Shown: positions 1 through 8,702, counted from the stretch's first letter. The stretch is 64,000 nt of DNA from SZUA-442 sp963759175 (GCA_963759175.1 CAVWXP010000008.1:179445-243444), one strand, 5' to 3'. Notes: generated from the letters alone by a model not told the origin. Made by a program: numbers and translations.

Positions 1-1566
1 CACACCGGCGACGAGGCCCTCGATGGTCTTCTTCGGCGAGACCCACGGGGACAGTTTGTGCCGTCCGATGGCCCTACCGATGAAGTACTGGGCGATGTCC
101 ATGGCGGCGACGGTCACGACGACGCCAACGACGAGGGTCTGGTAGTCCTCAGACACGGCGATCAGCATCGCGTAGGTGCCGAGGCCGGCCCACGCCATGA
201 CGGTGATGGTCAGCGCGAGGTTCCCCATCGGGTCGGATCTTCCGGGGACGACGGCGTAGAACAGCAGGAGCATCGTTGTCACGATGAGGAACGCCGTGGG
301 AATCGCAACGGCTCCCCAGACATATCCGCCGAGGCTCGCCGCGATGATGCCGATGAAGCCGAACAGCGAGATCGGGTGCCGACCCGAACGGGTCAGGGCC
401 GTGTAGAACTCGCCCGCCCCGATGACGAACACCACCGTGGCGAGAGCGACCAATGCGGGTCGCCACAGCAAGGACGCCGCAAGGGCAGCGATCAACACGA
501 TGGCCGTGATGACCCTGGCGATCAGATCACCGCTGGCCCGTGCGCGCACCTTGGTGAGTCCTTCGGCCTCGACGACGTCGTCGAAACCCACGACGGTCGC
601 TTCGAGCCCCGGGATCGCTGCAGCGAGGGCCACCTGCTGCGTGTCCTCGTTGTCGGCTTCGGCGATCGCCGCTGCCAGACCAGCGTGTTCACGGGTCGCC
701 GTCTGGACGTAATGCTCCTGGGAGAGGTCGAACACGCCGTCGGGGCTGTCGTCGTCCTGCCCTTCGAACGCATCGTCGAGATCCTCTCCGACACCCTCGA
801 TGGCGCTCTCCCCCGCGTCATCGGCGAGCGCCTCGGGATCGGGGAACGGTATGACGTCCATCTCCCCCGTGTCGTCGACGATCGGCGCAGGACCGACGGC
901 GCCAGGGCCGTCGTCGACGTCAGGTTGGTCAGCCGCGACGTCGATGCCCGCGATGATCGGAACTTCCTCGGTGTCGGGACGACCACCGCCATCGAACTCG
1001 TCGAGGTCGACCGACGTCGCAGGGACCATTTCGCGAACATCACCGACGGGACCGTCGGGATCGTCTGTGGATTCTGCGATCGGGATCTCCTGCGTCTCGT
1101 CCTCCGAGTCCCACGATCCGTAGAGCGCATCGTCGCCTGACACCGGTTCATCCACATCCCCATCGGCGACGACCTCGGCACTGGGCGAAGCAGTGGCGGT
1201 GGCATCGACCCGGATCACCGGGATGGCAGCAACGGCATCGGGATCGAACGGCTCGGCGTCGGCGGTGTCGATAGCGGCTGCGGGATCACCACCGACGTCG
1301 GATCCGCGATCATCGTTGCCGCCCTTGTCGTCGGACGCCTCCGACGCAGCTGAGTCATCGGCCTCGGCGACCACGTCGTCGGACGCCGTCACCTCCTCGG
1401 CATCGCCTGCGGTGAAGGCCATCCAATCGGCGATCTCTGCCTCGGCATCATCAGCGTCCTCGTCGTCGGCCAATGCGGCATAGGGGTCCGTCGCAGGTCC
1501 CGGCTCCTCATCGAGCCAGTCGTCGAATCCGCCGGATCCGTCCTCTGTGCGTTCGTCGTCAGCCAT
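1..1566 (-). CDS. cdsA: Phosphatidate cytidylyltransferase with long acidic N-terminal extension (3' end outside window)
   Basis: CdsA makes CDP-diacylglycerol from phosphatidate and CTP in the membrane. The frame stays open to the window edge, so the C-terminus is missing; 522 codons are visible. The last residues seen include HKLSPWVSPKKTIEG, a CdsA-family motif, after several hydrophobic helices starting near residue 350. Residues 1 to about 345 are mostly Asp, Glu, Ala and Gly, very acidic and probably disordered; ordinary CdsA proteins lack this. The ATG lies 9 nt after a TAGCGT -10 box. It is the last visible gene of the rpsB-tsf-pyrH-frr cluster, a common position for cdsA. Confidence 0.88.
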   Translation of the reverse strand, partial: MADDERTEDGSGGFDDWLDEEPGPATDPYAALADDEDADDAEAEIADWMAFTAGDAEEVTASDDVVAEADDSAASEASDDKGGNDDRGSDVGGDPAAAIDTADAEPFDPDAVAAIPVIRVDATATASPSAEVVADGDVDEPVSGDDALYGSWDSEDETQEIPIAESTDDPDGPVGDVREMVPATSVDLDEFDGGGRPDTEEVPIIAGIDVAADQPDVDDGPGAVGPAPIVDDTGEMDVIPFPDPEALADDAGESAIEGVGEDLDDAFEGQDDDSPDGVFDLSQEHYVQTATREHAGLAAAIAEADNEDTQQVALAAAIPGLEATVVGFDDVVEAEGLTKVRARASGDLIARVITAIVLIAALAASLLWRPALVALATVVFVIGAGEFYTALTRSGRHPISLFGFIGIIAASLGGYVWGAVAIPTAFLIVTTMLLLFYAVVPGRSDPMGNLALTITVMAWAGLGTYAMLIAVSEDYQTLVVGVVVTVAAMDIAQYFIGRAIGRHKLSPWVSPKKTIEGLVAGV

Positions 1567-1575
1567 GTTCACCAC

Positions 1576-1581
1576 ACGCTA
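1576..1581 (-). promoter_or_regulatory. -10 box TAGCGT of cdsA, near-leaderless
   Basis: TAGCGT on the minus strand ends 9 nt before the cdsA ATG. It matches the TANNNT boxes that sit 6-9 nt before many starts in this window. No clear -35 box was found. Confidence 0.45.
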
Positions 1582-1665
1582 CCTGCGTGCTTCGTCCCTC
1601 ACACGAATCCCCGGATCCGAACTCCCCCACCGCGGCCTCCGTCGAGGGGATCCGCCGGAGCGCGC

Positions 1666-2211
1666 TCACACCTCGAGGAGTTCGTCTTCCTTGCGTTGGA
1701 GCGCCTCGTCGATCGCCGCGATGTGCCGATCGGTCAGTTCCTGGAGTTCCTTCTCCGCACGATGGACGTCGTCCTCGGAGACGTCCTCTGCTTCGATGGC
1801 GTCCTTGGCATGCCTCCGGACGTTTCGGACCGCGACCCTGCCATCTTCTGCAAGACGGTGGACCACCTTGATGAGGTCGCGGCGGCGGTCCTCCGTCAGG
1901 GCGGGAAACGCAAGGCGCATGACGTTGCCGTCGTTGGACGGGTTGAGCCCGAGATCCGATTCCTGGATGGCTCGTTCGATCGCAACCATCGCGGACTTGT
2001 CGTAGGGCTGGATCACCAGCAGGCGCGCCTCGGGGACCGAAAAGTTGGCGAGCTGCTGGAGCGGAGTCATCGTTCCGTAGTAGTCCACCTGGACGCGGTT
2101 GAGCAATGCGGGGTTGGCGCGGCCGGTCCGCACGGTGGAGAACTCCTGGATGGCGTGGGTCACCGCCTGGTCCATCTTGGCGTTGGCTTCATCCAGCTGC
2201 TCGTTGATCAC
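1666..2211 (-). CDS. frr: Ribosome recycling factor
   Basis: RRF splits post-termination ribosomes together with EF-G. The 181-aa product has the family length (about 185 aa), with the typical STVRTGRANPALL segment near the N-terminus, VQVDYYGTMTPLQQLAN after it, and a charged C-terminal helix. The start is a GTG whose last two bases share GTGA with the pyrH stop. GGAGG lies 5 nt upstream, which favours this start over longer readings. The GTGA overlap suggests translation coupled to pyrH. Confidence 0.96.
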   Translation of the reverse strand: MINEQLDEANAKMDQAVTHAIQEFSTVRTGRANPALLNRVQVDYYGTMTPLQQLANFSVPEARLLVIQPYDKSAMVAIERAIQESDLGLNPSNDGNVMRLAFPALTEDRRRDLIKVVHRLAEDGRVAVRNVRRHAKDAIEAEDVSEDDVHRAEKELQELTDRHIAAIDEALQRKEDELLEV

Positions 2212-2930
2212 AGGTTCCTCCCGGCATCCACGACCGTGCCGACGGCTTCGCCACGAACGGCCCGGACGATGTTGCCCGGAACGGTCATGTTGAACACCCT
2301 GATCGGCAGATCGTTCTCCATGCACATCGTAATCGCCGTGGTGTCCATGACACCGAGCTGCTCGGCAATGGCATGCATGTAGTCGAGCTCGGCGAGGAGT
2401 TCGGCGTCGGGATCCGTGGCAGGGTCGGCGGTGTAGATCCCCTCGACCTTCGTGGCCTTGAGGACGGCACCGGCACCGATCTCGGCTGCTCGGAGGGCGG
2501 CCGTGGTGTCCGTGGTGAAGAAGGGATTCCCCGTACCGGCGGCGAAGATGACCACTCGGCCCTTCTCGAGGTGCCGGATCGCCCGCAACCGGATGTAGGG
2601 CTCGGCGACCTCCTGGATGGTCAGGGCTGTCTGGACCCGACATTCGGCCCCAGCTCGTTCGAGGCTGTCGCGCAGCGCCAGGGCGTTGATCACCGTGGCG
2701 AGCATGCCCATGTAATCGGCGTTGGCGCGGTCCATGCCCGACGCGGCTTCGCTGAGCCCGCGGAAGATGTTCCCACCACCGACGACGACGGCCACCTCAT
2801 AGCCCTCGTTCGAGACCTCGGCGATCTCCCGAGCAGTGTTGTCAACCGTCTCGGGATCGATGCCATAGCCCAGATCGGCTCTGGCGAACGCCTCGCCGGA
2901 GAGCTTGAGGACGACTCGCCGTGGTGCCAT
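2208..2930 (-). CDS. pyrH: UMP kinase
   Basis: PyrH phosphorylates UMP to UDP in the cytoplasm and is a hexameric amino-acid-kinase fold enzyme. The 240-aa product is full length. Visible motifs are VVLKLSGEAF (residues 6-15), VVVGGGNIFRG (about 48-58) and FAAGTGNPFFTTDT (about 128-141), all typical of bacterial UMP kinase. It starts with ATG a few bases after the tsf stop and overlaps frr by 4 bases, in the classic tsf-pyrH-frr order. Confidence 0.97.
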   Translation of the reverse strand: MAPRRVVLKLSGEAFARADLGYGIDPETVDNTAREIAEVSNEGYEVAVVVGGGNIFRGLSEAASGMDRANADYMGMLATVINALALRDSLERAGAECRVQTALTIQEVAEPYIRLRAIRHLEKGRVVIFAAGTGNPFFTTDTTAALRAAEIGAGAVLKATKVEGIYTADPATDPDAELLAELDYMHAIAEQLGVMDTTAITMCMENDLPIRVFNMTVPGNIVRAVRGEAVGTVVDAGRNL

Positions 2931-2935
2931 CGTTG

Positions 2936-3550
2936 TCAGTTCTCCCCGATTTCGACTCTGGCCATCGACGCGACCGAGATGTTCTCGCCCATCCTGACCG
3001 CCAGTTGCTGGACCAACTCACCGACCGTTCCCTCGAATCGGTCTGAGCGAACGAAGACCTGATCCACCAGCACGTGCTCCTTGTAGAACGAGCCGATCCT
3101 ACCTTCGACGATCTTGTCGACGATCTCGTCCGGCTTGCCCTCGTTGCGTGCCTGTGCTGCGATCAGGGTCTTCTCCTTCTCGAGCACCTCTGCCGGCACG
3201 TCGTCCCTGGTGATCCACGAGGGGCGAGCTGCCGCCGCATGCATCGCGATGTCGTTGGCCGCAGCGATGAAATCCTCGCTCTTGGCGACGAAGTCCGTCT
3301 CGGAGGCGAGCCCGACGAGGACCCCGATCACCGGTCGCCCAGCCTGATTGTGCATGTAGACGCCCACGACGCCTTCAGCCTGGGTGCGGTCGGCTCGCTT
3401 CGCCACCGCGGCCAGGCCCTGCTCGCGCAGGTAGTCCTTGGCCTTGTCCATGTCGCCACCGGTCTCGGTGAGCGCCTTCTTGGCATCCATCATGCCGGCG
3501 CCGGTCGCCTGGCGCAGGGCCTGTACGTCTTGTGCCGTGAACTCAGCCAC
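2936..3550 (-). CDS. tsf: Elongation factor Ts
   Basis: EF-Ts exchanges GDP for GTP on EF-Tu. The product (204 aa) starts VAEFTAQDVQALRQATGAGM, the usual EF-Ts N-terminus, and carries the SETDFVAK core motif. It is the short form of the family, well below the roughly 280 aa of E. coli. A GTG at 3559 would overlap the rpsB stop, but it lies directly against the AAGGAG; the GTG at 3550 sits 8 nt after it and matches the family N-terminus, so 3550 was chosen. It lies between rpsB and pyrH. Confidence 0.95.
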   Translation of the reverse strand: MAEFTAQDVQALRQATGAGMMDAKKALTETGGDMDKAKDYLREQGLAAVAKRADRTQAEGVVGVYMHNQAGRPVIGVLVGLASETDFVAKSEDFIAAANDIAMHAAAARPSWITRDDVPAEVLEKEKTLIAAQARNEGKPDEIVDKIVEGRIGSFYKEHVLVDQVFVRSDRFEGTVGELVQQLAVRMGENISVASMARVEIGEN

Positions 3551-3555
3551 CTTCG

Positions 3556-4296
3556 TCACTCCTTGGCCTGTGCATCGGAATCTGCGGACTTCTTGTCCTT
3601 GCGCGCCGCCTCGGCGATCTCCTTGCCCGCGAGGCAACCGTCGGCCACGACACCGGCGATCAGCTGGGCGGCGCGGATGGCATCGTCGTTACCGGGGATC
3701 ACCAAATCGACGGTATCGGGATCGCAGTTGGTGTCCACGAGGGCAATCACCGGGATGCCGAGCCGGTTGGCCTCGGCAACGGCGATGTGCTCGGCGTTGA
3801 TGTCCACGACGAACACTGCATCGGGCTGGCGACGGAGGTCACGAACACCACCGAGGACCGCCTGGAGCTTCTCGAGCTCGCGCCTCAGACGGAGGCGCTC
3901 CTTCTTCGGAAGCGAGTTCATCTCGCCGCTGGTCTCCATCTGCTCGAGCTCGAGCATGTAGAGGATCCGCTTGTGGATCGTCTGGAAGTTGGTGAGCATC
4001 CCGCCGAGCCAGCGATGGTTCACATACGGCATGCCGGCACGCAGCGCCGCATCCTGGATCGCGGCCTGGGCCTGCTTCTTGGTTCCGACGAACAGGACCG
4101 ACCCGCCGCCAGCGACGATGTCCCGTGCCATGGCATAGGACTGTTCGGACGCCTCGAGGGTCTGGCGCAGGTCGAGGATGTGGATCCCATTGCGCTCCGA
4201 GAAAATGAACGGACGCATCTTGGGATTCCACCGGGAGGTCTGATGACCAAAGTGGACGCCAGCTTCGAGCAGCTCGCGCATGGCGACAACGGCCAT
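3556..4296 (-). CDS. rpsB: 30S ribosomal protein S2
   Basis: S2 is a late-assembling protein of the small ribosomal subunit. The 246-aa product shows the family's MRELLEAGVHFGHQ start, WNPKMRPFIF, and the NHRWLGGMLTNFQTI and DPDTVDLVIPGNDDAIRA segments. The ATG is preceded by AAGGAG at good spacing (AAGGAGAAACACC). It is the first gene of rpsB-tsf-pyrH-frr-cdsA. About 110 nt of leader separate it from a possible -10 box, room for the S2 autoregulation known in other bacteria, although no specific structure was identified. Confidence 0.97.
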   Translation of the reverse strand: MAVVAMRELLEAGVHFGHQTSRWNPKMRPFIFSERNGIHILDLRQTLEASEQSYAMARDIVAGGGSVLFVGTKKQAQAAIQDAALRAGMPYVNHRWLGGMLTNFQTIHKRILYMLELEQMETSGEMNSLPKKERLRLRRELEKLQAVLGGVRDLRRQPDAVFVVDINAEHIAVAEANRLGIPVIALVDTNCDPDTVDLVIPGNDDAIRAAQLIAGVVADGCLAGKEIAEAARKDKKSADSDAQAKE

Positions 4297-4404
4297 GGTG
4301 TTTCTCCTTGTTCGGGTTGGTGCTTCCGATCATCCTTCGAGCCCCCGAACGTCCAGGAGGACGCACCACGCGGGGATTGCGATGACCGTGTGTGATTGCG
4401 TGGC

Positions 4405-4410
4405 AGTGTA
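4405..4410 (-). promoter_or_regulatory. Possible -10 box TACACT for the rpsB operon
   Basis: TACACT on the minus strand lies about 108 nt upstream of rpsB in the whiG-rpsB gap. It has the TANNNT form seen elsewhere in the window. No confident -35 was found. Confidence 0.3.
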
Positions 4411-4444
4411 GGGCGAAGCGGGGAGTTCTGAGCTGTCGAACTGT

Positions 4445-4541
4445 GAGCTATGAGCTATGAGCTATGAGCTCTGGTTCACGGTTGACGGTTGACGGTAAGA
4501 AGCATTGCTAACCGCGAACCGTGAACCGTTGACCGTGAACC
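4445..4541. repeat. Heptanucleotide repeat tract with inverted heptads
   Basis: Four GAGCTNT heptads (4445-4472) are followed without loss of phase by three heptads GGTTCAC, GGTTGAC, GGTTGAC (4473-4493). About 20 nt later, four heptads in the opposite sense (GTGAACC type, 4514-4541) can pair with the GGTTNAC block. The tract fills the gap between the whiG stop and the rpsB leader. It could fold into a hairpin and act as a terminator, or be a selfish or slippage-born repeat. Two related tracts lie near 13.45 kb and 24.59 kb. Confidence 0.8.
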
Positions 4542-4548
4542 GAACTCG

Positions 4549-5322
4549 CTAGCGGTAGGCCGGTTCGATGAAACGATTGCGGAGGCTGAGAACGGCCTTC
4601 GTGTGGATCTGACAGATGCGCGATTCGGTCACGTTCAGGACCCCGCCGATCTCGGCGAGCGTGAGACCCTCGTAGTAGTAGAGCGTCAGGACCAGCCGTT
4701 CGCGGTCCGGGAGTCGGTTGATGGAGTCGGCGAGGAGGTAGCGGGTCTCCTCCTTCTCGAAGCTGCCCGACGGGTCGATCGCCTTGGGATCGGCGATCAT
4801 CTCGTTCATGGCTCCCGACTCGCGTTCGGAGGGATTGAGGAGTTCGTCGAGGGCCACGAATCCCAGATTCGCGATCTCGCCGAGGTGATCCCGCAGCGTA
4901 TCGAGGGGAACCTCCATGGCCTCGGCGACCTCCTCCTCGGTGGGAGTGCGCTGGAGGCGATGCTCCAACTCGGCGAGCGTCCGCTGGATCTCGCGTGCGC
5001 GGGACCGCACCGATCGTGGAACCCAGTCGAGCGCGCGGAGTTCGTCGAGGATCGCTCCCTTGATGCGATTCACCGCATAGGTCTCGAACTTGAAGCCGCG
5101 CTCGGGTTCGAACTTGTCGACGGCATCGATGAGGCCGAACGTGCCGAAGGAGATGAGATCTGAGTGATCGACGTTCTTGGGGAGGCCCGAACCGACGCGA
5201 CCGGCGACGAACTTGACGAGCGGCGAGTAGTGGAGGATCAGTCCTTCCCTCGCGCGTTCGTCACCGGTCGCCTTGTACGACTCCCACAGGGTGTCGAGTT
5301 CATGCTGGCCCAATTCATGCAC
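4549..5322 (-). CDS. whiG: RNA polymerase sigma factor, WhiG/FliA type
   Basis: This is a group 3 sigma-70 family member that directs RNA polymerase to a special promoter set; WhiG controls sporulation in Streptomyces and FliA motility elsewhere. The 257-aa product has region 2 (DLISFGTFGLIDAVDKFEP, about residues 55-75), region 3 (VPRSVRSRAREIQ), and region 4 ending in a helix-turn-helix (LTLAEIGGVLNVTESRICQI). Its position between xerC and rpsB matches whiG in actinobacteria. It overlaps the xerC end by 8 bases, so the two are probably co-expressed. What it regulates in this organism cannot be told from the window. Confidence 0.9.
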   Translation of the reverse strand: MHELGQHELDTLWESYKATGDERAREGLILHYSPLVKFVAGRVGSGLPKNVDHSDLISFGTFGLIDAVDKFEPERGFKFETYAVNRIKGAILDELRALDWVPRSVRSRAREIQRTLAELEHRLQRTPTEEEVAEAMEVPLDTLRDHLGEIANLGFVALDELLNPSERESGAMNEMIADPKAIDPSGSFEKEETRYLLADSINRLPDRERLVLTLYYYEGLTLAEIGGVLNVTESRICQIHTKAVLSLRNRFIEPAYR

Positions 5323-6190
5323 GGGGATGACTTCTTTCGTACGTCTCGTTGAGATGCGTCCGGGTTACGGCAGTGTATAGCTGCGTCGTGGCCAGCTCGG
5401 AGTGTCCGAGCAGATCCTGCACGGATCGCAGATCCGCCCCGTTCTCGAGGAGATGTGTCGCGAACGAATGCCGCAGGGCGTGGGGGAACGATCCTATCCG
5501 CCGGTAGACCACCCGCCGGATCCCTCGTTGCCCCAGTGGGCCCCCTCGGGCGCCGACCCAGAGCGCATCGCCGGCTTCGGACCCGGCGAGTTCGACGCGT
5601 CCTGAGGTGAGGTATCGGTCGAGGGCACGTGCAGCCTCCCCCGAGAGCGGGATGTCGCGGTCCTTGGCTCCTTTGCCTCGCACCCGCACGAACGACCTGC
5701 CAGCCACGTCGTCCACGGTGAGCCCCGAGACCTCGGACACGCGGAACCCGCCCCCATAGAGGGTCTCGAGCAGGGCGCGGTCCCTGAGGTCTACCGGGTC
5801 GGAACCGTCGATGGCCTCGAGGAGTTGGGCGAGGGCGAGGGCGGGCACCGCCTTTGGCAATTCGTGTGGCCGCTTCGGCAGCGGCACGCCGGTTGCGGGG
5901 TTCGTTGCTGTGACGCCGTGACGGGCGCAGTCGTCCAAGAAGGCCCGCACCGAGGATGTGCGCCTGACCACGGTACGGGGGGCATACCCGCGGGTCGTGA
6001 GGTTCGCTATGAACTTGCGGACGAGCCGACGATCGATCGCGCCGACGTCCTCGACACCCCACCGACGGGCGAACTCCGTGAATCCCCCGAGGTCGCGCTC
6101 GTAGGCATCGAGGGTGTGGACGGACAGGCCACGCTCGATGCGGCAACGATGGAGGTAGTCCGCAACGGCGGCGTCGATCGGGGTGGCCAT
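5315..6190 (-). CDS. xerC: Tyrosine recombinase XerC
   Basis: XerC works with XerD to resolve chromosome dimers at dif. The 291-aa product has the N-terminal SAM-like core-binding domain (about residues 5-90) and the catalytic domain with all expected residues: R150 (GGFRVSEV), K173, H237 and R240 (PHALRHSF), H263 (LLGHSEL) and the nucleophile Y272. The ATG giving MATPIDAAV was chosen because it fits the family N-terminus; an upstream extension is possible. It sits in the usual actinobacterial dprA-xerC-whiG context, so housekeeping XerC is far more likely than a phage integrase. Confidence 0.92.
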   Translation of the reverse strand: MATPIDAAVADYLHRCRIERGLSVHTLDAYERDLGGFTEFARRWGVEDVGAIDRRLVRKFIANLTTRGYAPRTVVRRTSSVRAFLDDCARHGVTATNPATGVPLPKRPHELPKAVPALALAQLLEAIDGSDPVDLRDRALLETLYGGGFRVSEVSGLTVDDVAGRSFVRVRGKGAKDRDIPLSGEAARALDRYLTSGRVELAGSEAGDALWVGARGGPLGQRGIRRVVYRRIGSFPHALRHSFATHLLENGADLRSVQDLLGHSELATTQLYTAVTRTHLNETYERSHPRA

Positions 6191-6310
6191 GGTGGCATGG
6201 TGGCCGCAGAAACGGCCAGCGTCAACGATGCGTGCGACCCATGCAAGCATCGAAGTGCGAATGGTGCGGTCCACGGCGGCCGTCGATCTCGCGGCATCAG
6301 CCGCGTCAGA

Positions 6311-7176
6311 TCAGCCGCTCGGCACGCTGGGCACGATCAGGCCCAGTACCTCCGCGAGGTCGTCGCCACCGAAGACGGGAAAAGCTCCGTCTCGGATGAG
6401 GAGGTTCGTGCCGATGGACGCCGGCCGGTCGATGTCGCCGGGTGTTGCGAACACGGGCACTCCCATGTCGAGGGCGAGGCCCGCCGTGATGAGCGCTCCG
6501 CCGGATGCGTTCGCCTCGACGACGAGCACCACATCGGCCATGCCGGCGATGATGCGGTTGCGTGTCGGGAACCTCCAGGCATGCGGTGGCGTCGTCGGTG
6601 GGAACTCGGACACGACGGCGCCGCCACGTTCCGTGATCGCGTCGTAGAGGCCCTGGTGCCGCCGGGGATATACGACGTCGACACCGCAGCCGAGGACTGC
6701 CACACATCGACCATCGCGGAAAGGGCTCCCTCGTGGGCAGCGCCGTCGATGCCCTTGGCGAGTCCACTCACCACACACCACCCCATCGACGCTGCGACAG
6801 CGCCATAGGCAAATGCGAGATCCCGCCCGTAGGTCGTGCAGGTCCTCGTCCCGACGATCGCCAATGTCGGTGCCCTTGCGATCGAGAGATCGCCGATCGC
6901 AAACATCCATCGAGGTGCGAAGCGCGGAATCGGCGAGGCGCCGGGGATACGCCGGTCTCCTCGCGTGTCAGGAAGTCGATGCCCGCTGCGCCGAGTTGAC
7001 GACGGCGTGTCGTCGCGGACGCGGCGACCTCGTCGACGACCAGTACGGTCGAGGCTGGTGCGGCCGGACACGATCGCCGAGACCGCAGCCTCGACCGTGC
7101 CGAACCGGGCGACGAGGGCGTCCACCCTGCGTGGGGCCAACCCGGCGAATGCCAGACGCAGGAGCGCATCGTCCAT
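6311..7176 (-). pseudogene. dprA: DprA/Smf DNA-processing protein, apparently frameshifted several times
   Basis: DprA loads RecA on single-stranded DNA during transformation. The Rossmann-fold core is recognisable, but in pieces in different frames. MDDALLRLAFAGLAPRRVDA is in the first frame. LGAAGIDFLTREET (about 6950-7045) is in the second. YPRRLA (about 6935-6950) is in the third. PRWMFAIGDLSIARAPTLAI through SGLAKGIDGAAHEG is back in the first. GRCVAVLGCGVDVVYPRRHQ to the end is again shifted, at about 6715. The last shift is certain, because no single frame spans it; the earlier three rest on matching the family pattern. The start overlaps the comM stop as TGATG. It is either a decayed gene or sequence error confined here. 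Confidence 0.75.
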
Positions 7177-8636
7177 CACCATGCACCCCGGAAGGACAGC
7201 GCTTCGTCGACGTGGTCCGCGTCGACGACCGTCGAACCGGCGAGATCGGCGATCGTCCGGGCGACACGCCGGATTCGGTCCCACCCACGGGCGGTGATGT
7301 CGTCGTTCGCGAGCACGGCCAGACGCTCATCAGCACTCCGACTCGTCGGCAATGACGCGAGATCGGTACCCGAGAGGTCCCGGTTGAGGGTGCCGCGATC
7401 GCGTTGGGCACGCCGGGCCGCCGATACCCGGTCGCGCACGGTCGCCGATGGCTCCCCTGCCGGACCGGTGATCTCGGATCCCGAGAGCCTCGGCACATCG
7501 ACGCGGAGGTCGAACCGATCGAGCAGCGGTCCCGACAACCGCCTCACGTACCGGCCGAGCGCGGCGTCGCTGCACACACACGGCCGACGATGGTCACCTG
7601 CGTATCCACACGGACACGGATTCGTGGCCCCGATGAGCTGGATCCTCGCCGGGAACGTGGTGGTCTCAGCGGATCGGGCGACGGTGACCACCCCCGCTTC
7701 GACCGGCTGGCGCAACGCGTCGAGGACCGCAGGGGCGAACTCGCCCATCTCGTCGAGGAACAGGACTCCTCGGTGGGCACGAGAGACCTCGCCCGGACGT
7801 GGCACGCCCACGCCTCCTCCGACGAGCGCTGCGAGCGACGAGGAGTGATGGGGTGCCCGGAAGGGCGGGACGCCGGGTTGGGGCCGGTCGAGGCCGATCG
7901 TTGACCATACGAGGGCGACCTCGCGCTCCTCGGATTCGGTGAGGTCCGGCAGGATGCCTGCCAGGCAACGTGCGAGCAACGTCTTGCCCGCGCCCGGCGA
8001 CCCACGCATGACCATGTGGTGGCCCCCGGCGGCAGCGACCTCGAGCGCCCGACGCGCCGCCCCTTGACCCCGCACGATGGAGAGGTCGGTACTGCTCACG
8101 GGCCTCGTCGACGGCTCCTCGACGGCACGACCCTCGGTCCTCCCCCGCGCTATGGCGACCGCTTCCGAGAGCGTTGCGATCCCCGCCACCTGCCGGGGAT
8201 CCGCGATGCGTAGACGGGTCTGATCCGACAGCAGGCAGCGTTTTCCCTCCCGCGCTGCGACATCGAGCGCCCCAAGAGCTGCTCGCACCGGCCGAACGGT
8301 TCCATCGAGTGTGAGCTCGCCGACCGCAACGAAAGGGTCGAACAGGTCGGAACGGTCCATCGACGCCGCGACGATCGACATGGCGATGGGGAGGTCGTAG
8401 GTGACTCCCAGTTTCGGGATGTCGGCGGGCGAGAGATTGACCGTGACCCGGCCCGTCGGGAAGTGGAAGCCCTGATGGTGGATCGCCGCTCGCACACGTT
8501 CTCGCGATTCACGGACGGCGGTATCGGGTAGGCCGACGATGTGGAAGCTGTGGCGGCCACCGGTGGTCGTGGTTTCGATGCGGACGGGACGGGGGTCGGT
8601 TCCGACCATGGCGCAGGAGGTGACGGAGGAGTACAT
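7176..8636 (-). CDS. comM: ComM/YifB family magnesium-chelatase-like AAA+ ATPase
   Basis: ComM is a hexameric helicase that promotes branch migration during integration of transformed DNA. The 486-aa product has the N-terminal ChlI-like domain (SFHIVGLPDTAVRESRERVR), a Walker A GSPGAGKT, a Walker B region VLFLDEMGEF, the arginine-rich GPLLDRFDLRV segment and a C-terminal ChlI domain, and is intact. The ATG lies 6 nt after a TACGTT -10 box, indicating a leaderless message. Downstream dprA overlaps by one base. ComM being intact beside a broken dprA is notable. Confidence 0.93.
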   Translation of the reverse strand: MYSSVTSCAMVGTDPRPVRIETTTTGGRHSFHIVGLPDTAVRESRERVRAAIHHQGFHFPTGRVTVNLSPADIPKLGVTYDLPIAMSIVAASMDRSDLFDPFVAVGELTLDGTVRPVRAALGALDVAAREGKRCLLSDQTRLRIADPRQVAGIATLSEAVAIARGRTEGRAVEEPSTRPVSSTDLSIVRGQGAARRALEVAAAGGHHMVMRGSPGAGKTLLARCLAGILPDLTESEEREVALVWSTIGLDRPQPGVPPFRAPHHSSSLAALVGGGVGVPRPGEVSRAHRGVLFLDEMGEFAPAVLDALRQPVEAGVVTVARSAETTTFPARIQLIGATNPCPCGYAGDHRRPCVCSDAALGRYVRRLSGPLLDRFDLRVDVPRLSGSEITGPAGEPSATVRDRVSAARRAQRDRGTLNRDLSGTDLASLPTSRSADERLAVLANDDITARGWDRIRRVARTIADLAGSTVVDADHVDEALSFRGAW

Positions 8637-8642
8637 GGATCG

Positions 8643-8648
8643 AACGTA
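8643..8648 (-). promoter_or_regulatory. -10 box TACGTT of comM, leaderless
   Basis: TACGTT on the minus strand ends 6 nt before the comM ATG, and there is no ribosome binding site. Transcription would start at or next to the start codon. Confidence 0.5.
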
Positions 8649-8690
8649 CGACGCCGGTGTGACACTTCTCCGTCGGTGACGGGTCACTGA

Positions 8691-8696
8691 TACCTT
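8691..8696 (+). promoter_or_regulatory. -10 box TACCTT of the small membrane gene, leaderless
   Basis: TACCTT ends 6 nt before the ATG at 8703. It is back to back with the comM promoter, 43 bases apart, forming a compact divergent promoter pair. Confidence 0.45.
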
Positions 8697-8702
8697 CCGT
8701 GG

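Noticed and set aside
3551..3559. An earlier GTG start for tsf overlapping the rpsB stop
   Set aside because: It would sit directly against the AAGGAG with no spacer, and the family N-terminus begins at the later GTG.
4445..4541. Heptad tracts as CRISPR repeats
   Set aside because: The units are 7 bp and contiguous with no spacers, and no cas genes lie nearby.
5315..6190. XerC as a phage or island integrase linked to the 9-12 kb insertion
   Set aside because: Length, residues and place between dprA and whiG fit chromosomal XerC in actinobacteria.
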